Positions 31,461 through 47,645 are shown, counted from the first letter of the stretch. The stretch is 64,000 nt of DNA from Cherax quadricarinatus (GCF_038502225.1 NC_091292.1:44689728-44753727), one strand, 5' to 3'. Numbers and translations are program-made. Notes: generated by a model not told the origin, from the sequence alone.

Positions 31461-32241
31461 AGCACACAAACCCTCGAAGCTATAATCTAGGTGAAGTAGA
31501 GCTTGATCATACAGAATGTGAAAAAGACTTGGGAGTCATGGTAAGCAGAAATCTAAAGCCAAGACAGCAGTGCCTCAGTGTGCGCAACAAGGCCAACAGA
31601 TTACTTGGATTTATCTCAAGAAGTATAAGTAACAGAAGTCCAAAAGTTATTTTACAGCTCTATACATCACTAGTGAGGCCTCATTTGGATTATGCTGCTC
31701 AGTTTTGGTCCCCTTACTACAGGATGGACATAGACTCATTAGAGAACATACAGAGAAGAATGACTAAAATGATTTACTGTGTAAGGAACCTCCCGTATGA
31801 AGATAGACTTAAAGCCTTAAATCTCCACTCTCTGGAGAGGCGTAGAATGAGGGGAGATATCATTGAAGTGTATAAGTGGATGACAGGCATAAACAAGGGA
31901 GACATTAATAAAGTACTGAGGGTGTCGAACCAGGTAAGAACCAGGAATAATGGATTTAAGTTGGATAAATTTAGATTTAGAAAGGACATAGGTAAGTACT
32001 GGTTTTCTAACAGAGTTGTAGATGCGTGGAACAGTCTTCCCAGTGGGGTGATAGAGGCTAGGACCTTGGGTAGCTTTAAGAAGAGACTGGACAAATATAT
32101 GAGTGGGAGGGGCTGGGTTTGATTGGTGTTGGGGGGTGCGGGAGTTGTTTCTTGAGTAGCTTTAGGTAGATGTCGTTTTGATAAGGACCTGCCTCGTATG
32201 GGCCAGTAGGCCTTCTGCAGTGTTCCTACATTCTTATGTTC
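31461..32241 (+). pseudogene. LINE-B 3' fragment, nearly identical to 24020-24798
   Basis: Encodes the last 220 or so codons of ORF2 (NPRSYNLGEVELDHTECEKD to SGRGWV) and the full 3' UTR. Only scattered single-base differences from 24020-24798 are visible (for example HTECEKD preceded by D instead of G). The open reading through 31364-32122 is a chance fusion with the upstream UTR. Confidence 0.85.
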
Positions 32242-32580
32242 ATAGCAGCAGTTAATAATTGTTTTTTATCGGCTTTTGTGGGCGTTCTCCCAACTTCAAG
32301 GAGACTTCGTCGAACAGTTGAAGAATCAACATTTACTCCAGTTGAAGTGAAATCTCTGTGAAGATCTTTATTGGTTTCCTTGGGATCTTTCACACTATTT
32401 CTTATGATAACCTTGTCATTATGAGGTGCTGTCTTGTGTTTTCTTTCACATCTTCCTCCGTGTAGTACTCCCCAGACACCAGTGTCGTCAGCTCTCCTCA
32501 GAATCCGACCAACAATTGACTTTGCTAGGCTCAAATTATCGACAAACTGATACTCAAATTAACATGGTTTTTAAGACCTA
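32242..32580 (-). pseudogene. Tc1/mariner-like transposase, N-terminal fragment
   Basis: Minus strand encodes SLAKSIVGRILRRADDTG, KTAPHNDKVIIRNSVKDPKE, TGVNVDSSTVRRSLLEVGR and TKADKKQLLTAA. This is the paired helix-turn-helix region plus the start of the catalytic domain of Tc1-type transposases. The element seems to extend to about 34090 across the tandem 378-bp insertion. Confidence 0.75.
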
Positions 32581-32655
32581 CAATACTTACATGTTATGAA
32601 TGGTTTTGAAAACCGACAAGTTGAAGAATTGAGACACTTATGCAACACATGGGAA

Positions 32656-32712
32656 TCTTTATTGAAGAAACGTTTCGCCACACAGTGGCTTCATCAGTCC
32701 AATACAAAGTAG
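32656..32712 (-). ncRNA. Hammerhead-ribozyme-like motif, family B, minus strand
   Basis: Minus strand: ATTGGA, CTGATGA (32691-32697), A, GCCAC-TGT-GTGGC, GAAA, CGTTTC, TTCAATAAAG. Full consensus core. Confidence 0.7.
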
Positions 32713-33201
32713 AAATGGGTAAGGAGAGTAGAAGTATGAGGTAATCAGTCCCTCAACCTGGATACGATGTGTTCAGTCCATCACTCTTGTAGTAAGTGCA
32801 GCATAGGGCCAGAGAGGTGGCTTATATACTGCGGTGAGATGAGTTGAAGCAGGAGGAGGCGGGATCTTAGTGGGACCTGCCACTAAAGTAAGTAGGTCAT
32901 CGTCCAAAGGTTTGGGCAAGCGTTGAAGTCTTTGTACCAAGATTCCATGATGTTGCAGTGTCTGACAGATGTGATGAATGGTTTTGAAAACGCTTGCCCA
33001 AACCTTTGGACGATGACCTACTTACTTTAGTGGCAGGTCCCACTAAGATCCCGCCTCCTCCTGCTTCAACTCATCTCACCGCAGTATATAAGCCACCTCT
33101 CTGGCCCTATGCTGCACTTACTACAAGAGTGATGGACTGAACACATCGTATCCAGGTTGAGGGACTGATTACCTCATACTTCTACTCTCCTTACCCATTT
33201 C

Positions 33202-33258
33202 TACTTTGTATTGGACTGATGAAGCCACTGTGTGGCGAAACGTTTCTTCAATAAAGAT
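33202..33258 (+). ncRNA. Hammerhead-ribozyme-like motif, family B, tandem unit 1
   Basis: CTGATGA at 33216-33222 exactly as in the canonical hammerhead, extra A, stem II GCCAC-TGT-GTGGC, GAAA at 33237-33240, CGTTTC, TTCAATAAAG. ATTGGA (33210-33215) pairs with TTCAAT across the UUC cleavage triplet (one G-U), and CTTT pairs with AAAG further out after a two-base bulge. Stem III is only A-U around CGUU, so it may need a dimer. Confidence 0.72.
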
Positions 33259-33579
33259 TCCCATGTGTTGCATAAGTGTCTCAATTCTTCAACTTGTCGG
33301 TTTTCAAAACCATTCATCACATCTGTCAGACACTGCAACATCATGGAATCTTGGTACAAAGACTTCAACGCTTGCCCAAACCTTTGGACGATGACCTACT
33401 TACTTTAGTGGCAGGTCCCACTAAGATCCCGCCTCCTCCTGCTTCAACTCATCTCACCGCAGTATATAAGCCACCTCTCTGGCCCTATGCTGCACTTACT
33501 ACAAGAGTGATGGACTGAACACATCGTATCCAGGTTGAGGGACTGATTACCTCATACTTCTACTCTCCTTACCCATTTC

Positions 33580-33636
33580 TACTTTGTATTGGACTGATGA
33601 AGCCACTGTGTGGCGAAACGTTTCTTCAATAAAGAT
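33580..33636 (+). ncRNA. Hammerhead-ribozyme-like motif, family B, tandem unit 2
   Basis: Same as unit 1, displaced by 378 bp; CTGATGA at 33594-33600, GAAA at 33615-33618. Confidence 0.72.
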
Positions 33637-33957
33637 TCCCATGTGTTGCATAAGTGTCTCAATTCTTCAACTTGTCGGTTTTCAAAACCATTCATCACAT
33701 CTGTCAGACACTGCAACATCATGGAATCTTGGTACAAAGACTTCAACGCTTGCCCAAACCTTTGGACGATGACCTACTTACTTTAGTGGCAGGTCCCACT
33801 AAGATCCCGCCTCCTCCTGCTTCAACTCATCTCACCGCAGTATATAAGCCACCTCTCTGGCCCTATGCTGCACTTACTACAAGAGTGATGGACTGAACAC
33901 ATCGTATCCAGGTTGAGGGACTGATTACCTCATACTTCTACTCTCCTTACCCATTTC

Positions 33958-34014
33958 TACTTTGTATTGGACTGATGAAGCCACTGTGTGGCGAAACGTT
34001 TCTTCAATAAAGAT
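33958..34014 (+). ncRNA. Hammerhead-ribozyme-like motif, family B, tandem unit 3
   Basis: Same as unit 1, displaced by 756 bp; CTGATGA at 33972-33978. Confidence 0.72.
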
Positions 34015-34098
34015 TCCCATGTGTTGCATAAGTGTCTCAATTCTTCAATACTTACATGCTTCGTAGGTGTAACAGCCATCATGAATTTCAGCATTAAT

Positions 34099-34728
<630 letters not shown>

Positions 34729-34866
34729 TGGGGTCCACCTCTGGTGTAAATTGTGGGACCCATTGCCTCGGAGAAGTGCATAAAAAGACTTCAAGGAAGA
34801 ATATTTGGATTTCTTCCTGAAGCCGTTTGAATATTCCACTTCCCCTACCACCCCATCTTTTAGTAT
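34729..34866 (-). repeat. Unclassified 130-bp repeat beside (TA)n, copy 1
   Basis: Read on the minus strand (GGTAGGGGAAGTGGAATATT, CTTCAGGAAGAAATCC, CCAGAGGTGGACCCC) it resembles 52770-52892. Both contain a CTTC...GAAG hairpin around a GAAGAAA-like loop. Confidence 0.55.
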
Positions 34867-34867
34867 A

Positions 34868-37183
34868 TTTTTTTTTTACCAATAGGAATATTTTATTGCA
34901 TAATATGGTACAGAAGATTTAAGAGATACATTGTTGATATAAAGGTGGCATATACGGTACATGTTGTTACGTGTGTATCACCGATTATAAGGCGAAAATC
35001 TCATCCAGCTCCTCAGAGCTGGGGCGTGTGCCCAAAATACAGCAGGCATTACCCCTTTGAACAGCCGCACTGAGCCGCTGGAACAGAAAACTAGCTGCCC
35101 TGGGATCCCTAGTTACCCTGATGAGTCTTTTTCCCAGCTCCTTAAGGAATTTAGATGCACTCTTTCCCCATGAGCCAAGGGTCTCTGAGCCTATGGGAAC
35201 AAACATATAATGATGGGCAAGTTCTCCATATTTTCTAGACTTTTGGGACTCCCTGAAGCTGGCAGCTGCCCCTCCTTCCTCCCTGGTGTACTGGAGATAG
35301 GTATCAGCCAAGGTAGATGCACATGTATAGTCCCACACCACCTGCTTCCCATCTGTCCAGGCTTGAAGGGTGATACCATCTGGACGCTTCTGGCTGCCAT
35401 CAGATCTGCATAGTTGGGGTGGCTCCCTTACTGCTGGGCATCCAGCTGTTGTGAGGCTCCTCTTGATAATGTTATTAACCTCCTCATGTCTTGCAATCTT
35501 TCCCTCGGATTTACGGCACACAAGACCATGGTACCCGAATCGGTCTGCTGCTTCACTGCCACAAATACACCTGTGTTCGGCGAGAATAGGGGCGGCAAGT
35601 CGAAGGGCAACACCGATGCGGATGGTCTGTGGGTCGAGACGTGTGCCAAGGCTGGAGTTGGGAACAGCCAACAGAAAGTCCCCAGCATGAGGGGCTCTCA
35701 CTGCCAGGAGGCGGGCTCTATCCTTCCCTGACACACTCTGAAGCATTGTTGAGGCAATATTTTCCACTATTGGACCATCCCAGTGCGATTGTTTGTAGTT
35801 GTTGGGGGGAGCAGGTCTGGCTCCAGAGCCCGTTAGATTATCCCAGATCATTGCTCCGTCAATGAATTTTTGGTCCTGGACTCCTACCTTGTCCCTAAGA
35901 TGTTCAGGGAGAATCGCTGCTACAAGCTCTCTGGATGCAATACACGAGGACAGAAAAGCAGGTAACGCAATCTGTGATGACTTGCGGACACCAATGCCTC
36001 CTAGTCTGACTGGAAGTGTAGCTTGGTTCCACTGCCCGTCTTCTAGAGTAAGGTTAAGTACTTTCGTAAAAATCTGCCTCAGAATACTGTCATATTCGTG
36101 CAGTATAGGGTTATCATATGAAGGTGCACATCTTAGGAAATATGTCAACCTGGGCAGACTCAAGCACTTTGTGAGAAGGTACAAGGCATCGTGGGTGTCC
36201 AGATTGCCTATTCGTTGTTCCATTCTCCTTAACTCTTCCAATTTCTTCCTGAGAATTGTGTCAATGGCATTGCTTCCCAGAGGTGCTCCTAGCAAGACAC
36301 TATTTGTGGGGGCAATGACTGCTGCTCCTGGTAGTTTTGCTCTCACTGCATTTATCACTTGTTGACTGACTGAGATGATTTCACATTTGGATGGATTCAG
36401 GATGAGACCCATTTCCTGTCCCCGTGTCATTACCTGTGTAAGGTCATGTAGGAGGGACTCTTTTGTACCTGCTAGTGTGCCATCATCTAGGAACCAGATG
36501 TTTAGCTCGCTGGTCAGTCTGACTGTGATTTCCCTAACTGCTATACAGAAGAGAAATGGTGCAAGAGGATCTCCTTGTTGGACACCCTCCGATGATGTAA
36601 TTTCATGCTCTCCAAAGAGAAGCATTGATTCCTTGCTATACCCGGCTGAAACAAAAGGGAAGAGACCAGGGAAATGTTCTTGTACTGCTGCTAATACCAC
36701 GTCTCTTTTCAGGAGATTGAACGCATTCTTGAAATCTAATTTTACCACTGCATTGTCCTCAGGCAGGTTGTTGATATACGCCCTTGTTGCATGAACCGCT
36801 GCTTCACTTCCTTGAGAGACCCCAAAGCCAAGCTGGTTTGGTTGAAGCATCATGGCTGCCTGTGCACGAATACTTCGGACAGCAGCTTTGGATACGAGGC
36901 GGCGTAAGGTGTTGCCTACTGCAATTGGCCGAATTCCTCCATCCTTCTTTTTAAGTGCACAAAGTGTTGCACCAAAAAAGAAAGGTCTAATTTCATTAGG
37001 GATCAGACCAGCCAAGGAATTGTTGACGAACCTTGTGATCTCTGAAAGCAGTGTCTCTGCAATTTCCCCAATAACTGGATTAACCATTTCCTTTAAATGC
37101 TGTGGCCTTATTCCAGTGTAACCCCCAGCAGAGCCAGATGGGAACGACATTATTGCTTTGTAAATGTCTGAGTCTTCCACTAT

Positions 37184-37186
<3 letters not shown>
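34868..37186 (-). CDS. Non-LTR retrotransposon ORF: reverse transcriptase with C-terminal restriction-like endonuclease
   Basis: Open frame 34985-37186 (733 codons) and a short 3' UTR ending in an A-rich tail at about 34868. [22 protein letters not shown] (residues 79-98), [10 protein letters not shown] (147-156), [13 protein letters not shown] (201-213), IWFLDDGT (230-237). FLDDG replaces the common FADD. The C-terminus has a CxC...H...C cluster ([20 protein letters not shown]) and [10 protein letters not shown] followed by VVWDYT, which fits the PD-(D/E)XK nuclease that cuts target DNA in R2/R4-like LINEs. No stop or frameshift, but the 5' end merges with (TA)n, so the N-terminus is truncated. 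Family name uncertain. Confidence 0.8.
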
Positions 37187-37272
<86 letters not shown>

Positions 37273-37274
37273 TT

Positions 37275-37324
<50 letters not shown>
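37187..37324. repeat. (TA)n microsatellite
   Basis: TA units with TAAATA and TACATA interruptions, between the LINE 5' edge and MITE copy 2. Confidence 0.97.
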
Positions 37325-37876
<552 letters not shown>

Positions 37877-37939
37877 ATAAGATCACAGTAAACAGGTGAT
37901 TTCAAAATATGCAAAACAACCACTCTGAAAGAATAGAGA

Positions 37940-37986
37940 AATTCCAAGCGCTTTCGTGACTACTCACATTATCAAGGAACTATGAA
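37940..37986 (-). ncRNA. Hammerhead-ribozyme-like motif, family E, minus strand
   Basis: Minus strand: AGTTCC, TTGATAA, T, stem II GTGA-GTAG-TCAC, GAAA, GCGCTT, GGAATT. AGTTCC pairs with GGAATT (one G-U). AGCGCU is a six-base palindrome, suited to stem III between two molecules. Confidence 0.5.
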
Positions 37987-38136
37987 AGTGAAGCATCCAA
38001 GGAAGCTATATATGGGGTCCGGCCAGCACCTCACTATCAGATCCCACAACGGTTAAACACGTGACGGGCGGCGAGCCAACTTGGATAGGTCCCTTGCAAA
38101 ACTCACCCCCAAACTATTCTACCCATGAAAATTTAA

Positions 38137-38350
38137 AAATTATTTGTCCAGTGTATTATTAAATTCTTCCCAAATTCTATTAATTATAAATGGATCTAAT
38201 TTATATAAACCAAAGGAAATATTCATATTATTGTCAAAACTGCTTTTTATGAAACAAGATTCAATTATATTCCTGTCGACCATGGACTTGCTAGATACTA
38301 CTTTCTCAACTTTTTGAAAATCAATTGGATGGTTAAATTTGGGTAGAATA
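38137..38350 (-). pseudogene. Penelope-like protein, C-terminal tail
   Basis: Minus strand encodes LPKFNHPIDFQKVEKVVSSK, NIIESCFIKSS and FGLYKLDPFIINRIWEEFNN, then a stop. The HPIDF...E-x-I...N...G-LY-LD pattern is the region after the GIY-YIG core of Penelope-like proteins. No RT domain remains. Confidence 0.7.
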
Positions 38351-38482
38351 GTTTGGGGGTGAGTTTTGCAAGGGACCTATCCAAGTTGGCTCGCCGCGCG
38401 TCACGTGTTTAACCGTTGTGGGATCTGATAGTGAGGTGCTGGCCGGACCCCATATATAGTTTCCTTGGATGCTTCACTTTCA

Positions 38483-38528
38483 TAGTTCCTTGATAATGTG
38501 AGTAGTCACGAAAGCGCTTGGAATTTCT
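38483..38528 (+). ncRNA. Hammerhead-ribozyme-like motif, family E, plus strand
   Basis: AGTTCC, TTGATAA (38490-38496), T, GTGA-GTAG-TCAC, GAAA, GCGCTT, GGAATT. Same layout as the minus-strand motif at 37940-37986. Confidence 0.5.
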
Positions 38529-38551
38529 CTATTCTTTCAGAGTGGTTGTTT

Positions 38552-41300
<2,749 letters not shown>

Positions 41301-42479
41301 GTCAACAATGTTCATAAATTATCTTACCTGGTGTTCACTGCCTGTGACTGCTAACCAAAAACGCTCCATCGTAATGAAAAAATTCACTGGGGTCAATAAA
41401 GATGCTGTAAAATTTGCATTTGATATGAATCACTTCGGTTAATGTGGAGATCATTTTGCTGCCAGAGAAATCCTTTAAATGCAGTTCTGGTTCCAAAGCT
41501 ATAATCGTTAATAAATGCATAGTACTACCTGCTACCTGAATTGTGCCTATGAGTTTAGGAGGTCAACGCCTCCTAAATTTGATTCAAGACTAGGCCTTGC
41601 AGCGGATGGCTTTATCCATCAGGCTGTTGGTGCTACTCTCACGCAGTTTAACGCATGTCCCTCAGCCCTGTTCATTACGAATTGACATAAGGAGCTTACT
41701 CAGGGCCCTATTAAACACTGTCAAGGGTTTGTTTATAATTCCCCTTAAGTATGAAAGGAGGGGATCTCAAAGTCTTGGTACCTTTTCAGCTAATGAGTCA
41801 TTTCTTAATGTGCTCAGGATGCACATACTTCAACATGGGATATTTTGCACCATCTGTTGATTTGGAACATATCCGCTTGGAATTTTCTGTGTACAGATTA
41901 TGATGTATCTATCTCGCCTAAGTTCCGAGGAATACAGTTCGAGGAATTTCATACATTCCCAGTATAAATTCGATGTATAATTGAGATAATTTCTATTATA
42001 TAGATTATCAGTTAAAATAATCCTTGACGAAGAGGTACAATTCTGAATAAATACCTAATATAAGTTTTTCTTTATATTTATGTGGGATCATACAAAGCAT
42101 AGAGAATCGAAATTAATCAGGTTTGATCCAAGGAAAGGAAGGGTGGCACCATATGTACAATGAAAGAATTTAAGCATACGTACCAACTCAAAAATAAGTG
42201 TACAACAGCCTGTGAGAGTAGTATTGTGTTCTCTGCTGTATTTGACCACTGCCACACTAAGAATTTGTTAATTACGAAATAATCTTTATATGTGTGTTCT
42301 CACAGTTATATAAACTGATATTCTGCAGATCAAAGTTTGTTGCATTAGTTCAAAACTTTATTATGAACGAGGTTTACTGTGGTCACAACATTATCATTCC
42401 TGCACAGGTAAAATCAAGCTTTAGCAGCGTTTATTTAGCTCAAGTTGCATAGTGAAATGCATTTTATTTTGCTAAAAGC

Positions 42480-42680
42480 CATTTGTGAGACATTGACCTT
42501 ACGTTCATTTAAGCCATTGATATCATGTCAGTGACATAGATGTCAGGTCACTCTAAGCACTTGATATCAAGTTAATCAATGACACAGATACCACGTTACT
42601 AAGTTGCTTTAAGCAATGGATATCAGGTCATTTAATGCCAAAGATGTCACATTGTTTTAAGCCATAAATATTCCTCCATG
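42480..42680. repeat. Degenerate GATATCA/GTGACATAGAT repeat
   Basis: Four loosely repeated blocks of GCCATTGATATCATGTCA, GACATAGATGTCAGGTCA and variants. Before it, 41301-42470 contains nothing I recognise. Confidence 0.5.
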
Positions 42681-42694
42681 GAAAAAGAGACACA

Positions 42695-42872
42695 AATGAG
42701 ATATATATAATAGGATCCTTAACTAACAATGTTTCTCCAACACAGTAGACTTTATCAAGTCACAAACAGATCTGTTTGTGTCTGATGAAGTCCACGTAGT
42801 CAATAAAGAATTGCATTATAAAGCATTTGTGTTGACTGTTCTATTGTGTCGGTATTTTATACCACTTATCTT
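42695..42872. mobile_element. Family D foldback remnant
   Basis: GATCCTTAACTAACAATGTT, CACAGTAGACTTTATCAAGT (inverted half), then TTTGTGTCTGATGAAGTCCA and GTAGTCAATAAAGAATTGCA, ending GTGTCGGTATTTTATACCA. The forward motif kept CTGATGA and the cleavage side but lost the rest of stem II and GAAA. Confidence 0.6.
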
Positions 42873-42984
42873 CATGGAAGTTCCTTCCTGACAGTAAGTC
42901 GTGTCACAGACGGACGATCTTGCAATTATGTTTCCACCAAATTTTTTCATCATTATACCACATAGCGACAGGTCATAGTGTGGA

Positions 42985-43035
42985 GGAACACTGCAACAGG
43001 CCTACTGTCGTATGCTGGGCAGGGTTAATATTTTC
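42985..43035 (-). pseudogene. LINE-B 3' UTR sliver
   Basis: Minus strand ACCCTGCCCAGCATACGACA then GTAGGCCTGTTGCAGTGTTC, matching the LINE-B 3' UTR at 7810-7850. Confidence 0.55.
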
Positions 43036-43065
43036 TAAGCCATATATTTGTCCAGCCTATCATTA

Positions 43066-43335
43066 GCTCATCTTGTATAAGCAACCCTCTCGAGCCAGAT
43101 TACTTACCTTGTATAAGCAGCCCTCTCGAGCCAGATTGCTTACCTTGTATAAGCAGCCCTCTCGAGCCAGATTGCTTACCTTGTATAAGCAACCCTCTCG
43201 AGCCAGATTGCTTACCTTGTATAAGCAACCCTCTCGAGCCAGATTGCTTACCTTGTATAAGCAACCCTCTCGAGCCAGATTACTCATACAAGATGAACGA
43301 TCTGGCTCGAGAGGGCTGCTTATACAAGATGAACG
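43066..43335. repeat. 36-bp minisatellite with an inverted terminal unit
   Basis: About six direct units of CTTGTATAAGCAGCCCTCTC + GAGCCAGATTGCTTAC (43072-43288), then one inverted unit (43290-43330). The inverted unit abuts the (CA)n array. Confidence 0.9.
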
Positions 43336-43337
43336 AT

Positions 43338-43970
<633 letters not shown>

Positions 43971-43998
43971 TATATATATATTAATATATATATACATG

Positions 43999-44043
<45 letters not shown>
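43971..44043. repeat. (TA)n microsatellite
   Basis: Short imperfect array after MITE copy 3. The following 44044-44270 is unrecognised. Confidence 0.95.
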
Positions 44044-44047
<4 letters not shown>

Positions 44048-44276
44048 CAAGACAAGTCTTGGGTTCCTCATATTGTTTGAAAAACCTGTGTAAAACGCTG
44101 ACAACAGTGGAAAACTAGGCGAAGGAAAAGTTTAAACTTGGGTGTGTCTGTGATGTGGAGAGAACAGAGAAACCACCACTATGATTGTTGTTGCTGTGTG
44201 GTGAATTTAAAAGGCTTCAATTGATAAGAGAAAGTCAAGTTAGCAAGGAGACCTGTGCCACACAGCGACCACTTTA

Positions 44277-44305
44277 CCATACCAGTGTTTACAACACTGG
44301 TATGG
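44277..44305. repeat. Perfect 13-bp stem, 3-nt loop hairpin
   Basis: CCATACCAGTGTT, TAC, AACACTGGTATGG: fully self-complementary. No T-run follows, and no gene lies nearby for it to terminate. Confidence 0.85.
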
Positions 44306-44330
44306 GAACATCTGACCCTCCAGGGTTTAG

Positions 44331-44420
44331 AATGTAACACATGTGAATGTAACACAGGTCAATGTAACACAGGTGAATGTAACACAGGTCAATGTAACAC
44401 AGGTGAATGTAACGCAGGTG
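44331..44420. repeat. 15-bp minisatellite, 6 copies
   Basis: Six units of AATGTAACACAGGTS, alternating final G and C in the middle units. From 44421 to 45080 nothing recognisable. Confidence 0.92.
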
Positions 44421-45084
44421 TTAATCTGTTGTTACACAGAATGCAGTGCTAGTATATATTACATGATTTAACTTTTCAATAATCAAAAAAAACGTTTCAG
44501 TGTGATTTGTAAGTTAGTCCCGCCTGATCAATGCATTATTCACATCTCATGTGGATATTTTTTCAACGAGATATCAAATTTCTCAAAAACTAGAAACAAT
44601 CAAGCAATGCCGATGACATATTCGGATCAGCACCACAAACTTACCCTAAAATCAGTGTAAAATCATTGACCAGAAAATGAGTTTTGATCAGTGAATTAAT
44701 GAATCACATACTGGAGTTCCCTTTTTTTCATTATGTAGGAGTTGTATAATTTACCTTATAACAAACTAGATAATTTAAGCCACTGAACAATAATAATTCT
44801 GTATTTTGTTTTTATCTTATCAACTTGTCAAAAAAGGACAATATTCTTCAGGTGTTTCCCAGCTATGCTTGGGTATATACGTTTTTTTTAATGATTTGGA
44901 TGTGATAAAATCTAGAATTATGTTACGTACAAAATGTTGAGCTAAATTTAAAAATGTTTATCTAGTTGTGAGCAGCTGAAAAAAGAATTGTGCAGAGGTA
45001 TATTATATGTGAGTATATATGTGACGTGTGTGTACACTGTACAGCATATAATGACATATATGAAGCTTATATTACTGATTAACT

Positions 45085-45530
45085 ACGGCCACTACTACTA
45101 GTACTACTACTATTACTGTTACTTCTACTACTACTACTAGTACTACTACTATTACTGTTACTACTACTACTACTACTAGTACTACTACTATTACTGTTAC
45201 TACTACTACTACTAGTACTACTACTATTACTGTTACTACTACTACTACTAGTACTGCTACTATTACTGTTGCTACTACTGCTACTGGTGTGACTACTGCT
45301 TACTGCTTGTTACTACTACTACTACTACTAGTACTACTACTATTACTGCTACTACTGCTACTACCACCACCACGACTACTACCACTATTACTACTACTGT
45401 TACTAATACCACCACTAGTACTACTTTCACAATCATTACTACTACTATCAGTATCACTAATACTACTTCTACTACAAATTTACTACTATTACTATTACTA
45501 CTACTACCACCACCACTGAATCAGCCGCTG
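45085..45530. repeat. (ACT)n trinucleotide field
   Basis: Imperfect ACT/TAC repeats with ATTACTGTT interruptions recurring roughly every 50 bp (45113, 45155, 45193, 45231), a higher-order unit about 40-50 bp long. Confidence 0.92.
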
Positions 45531-47545
<2,015 letters not shown>

Positions 47546-47547
<2 letters not shown>

Positions 47548-47645
47548 GTAACTATTTCCACTACTACTATGATTACTACTACTACTAGTAATAATAGTAT
47601 TACTATTATTATTATTATTACTACTACTAGAGTTACTACTGCTTA
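47546..47645. repeat. (ACT)n/(ATT)n closing tract
   Basis: ACTACTACTATGATTACTAC and ATTATTATTATTACTACTAC close the trinucleotide region. 47646-47840 is AT-rich without features. Confidence 0.9.

Larger units (their letters stand above)
32594..34046. mobile_element. Tandem 378-bp retrozyme-like element with inverted leading unit
   Basis: One inverted unit (32594-32990) then three forward units (32991-33367, 33368-33745, 33746-34046, the last ending early) with an exact 378-bp period: CTGATGA recurs at 33216, 33594 and 33972. Direct repeats CAATACTTACATG at 32581-32593 and 34047-34059 mark a 13-bp target duplication in the Tc1 remnant. Each unit carries GCAGTATATAAGCC (TATA-like) about 130 bp ahead of one complete hammerhead-like motif and has no protein-coding capacity. 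Forward units look identical, which implies recent amplification or homogenisation. A degenerate PLE terminal repeat in tandem is the nearest alternative description. Confidence 0.85.

Noticed and set aside
31364..32122. A 252-codon ORF starting in LINE-B 5' UTR
   Set aside because: The first 30 or so codons translate inverted UTR sequence; only the LINE-B 3' part is real.
36375..36794. Plus-strand ORFs across 35.2-37.1 kb
   Set aside because: Shadows of the minus-strand LINE ORF, whose RT and nuclease motifs are coherent.
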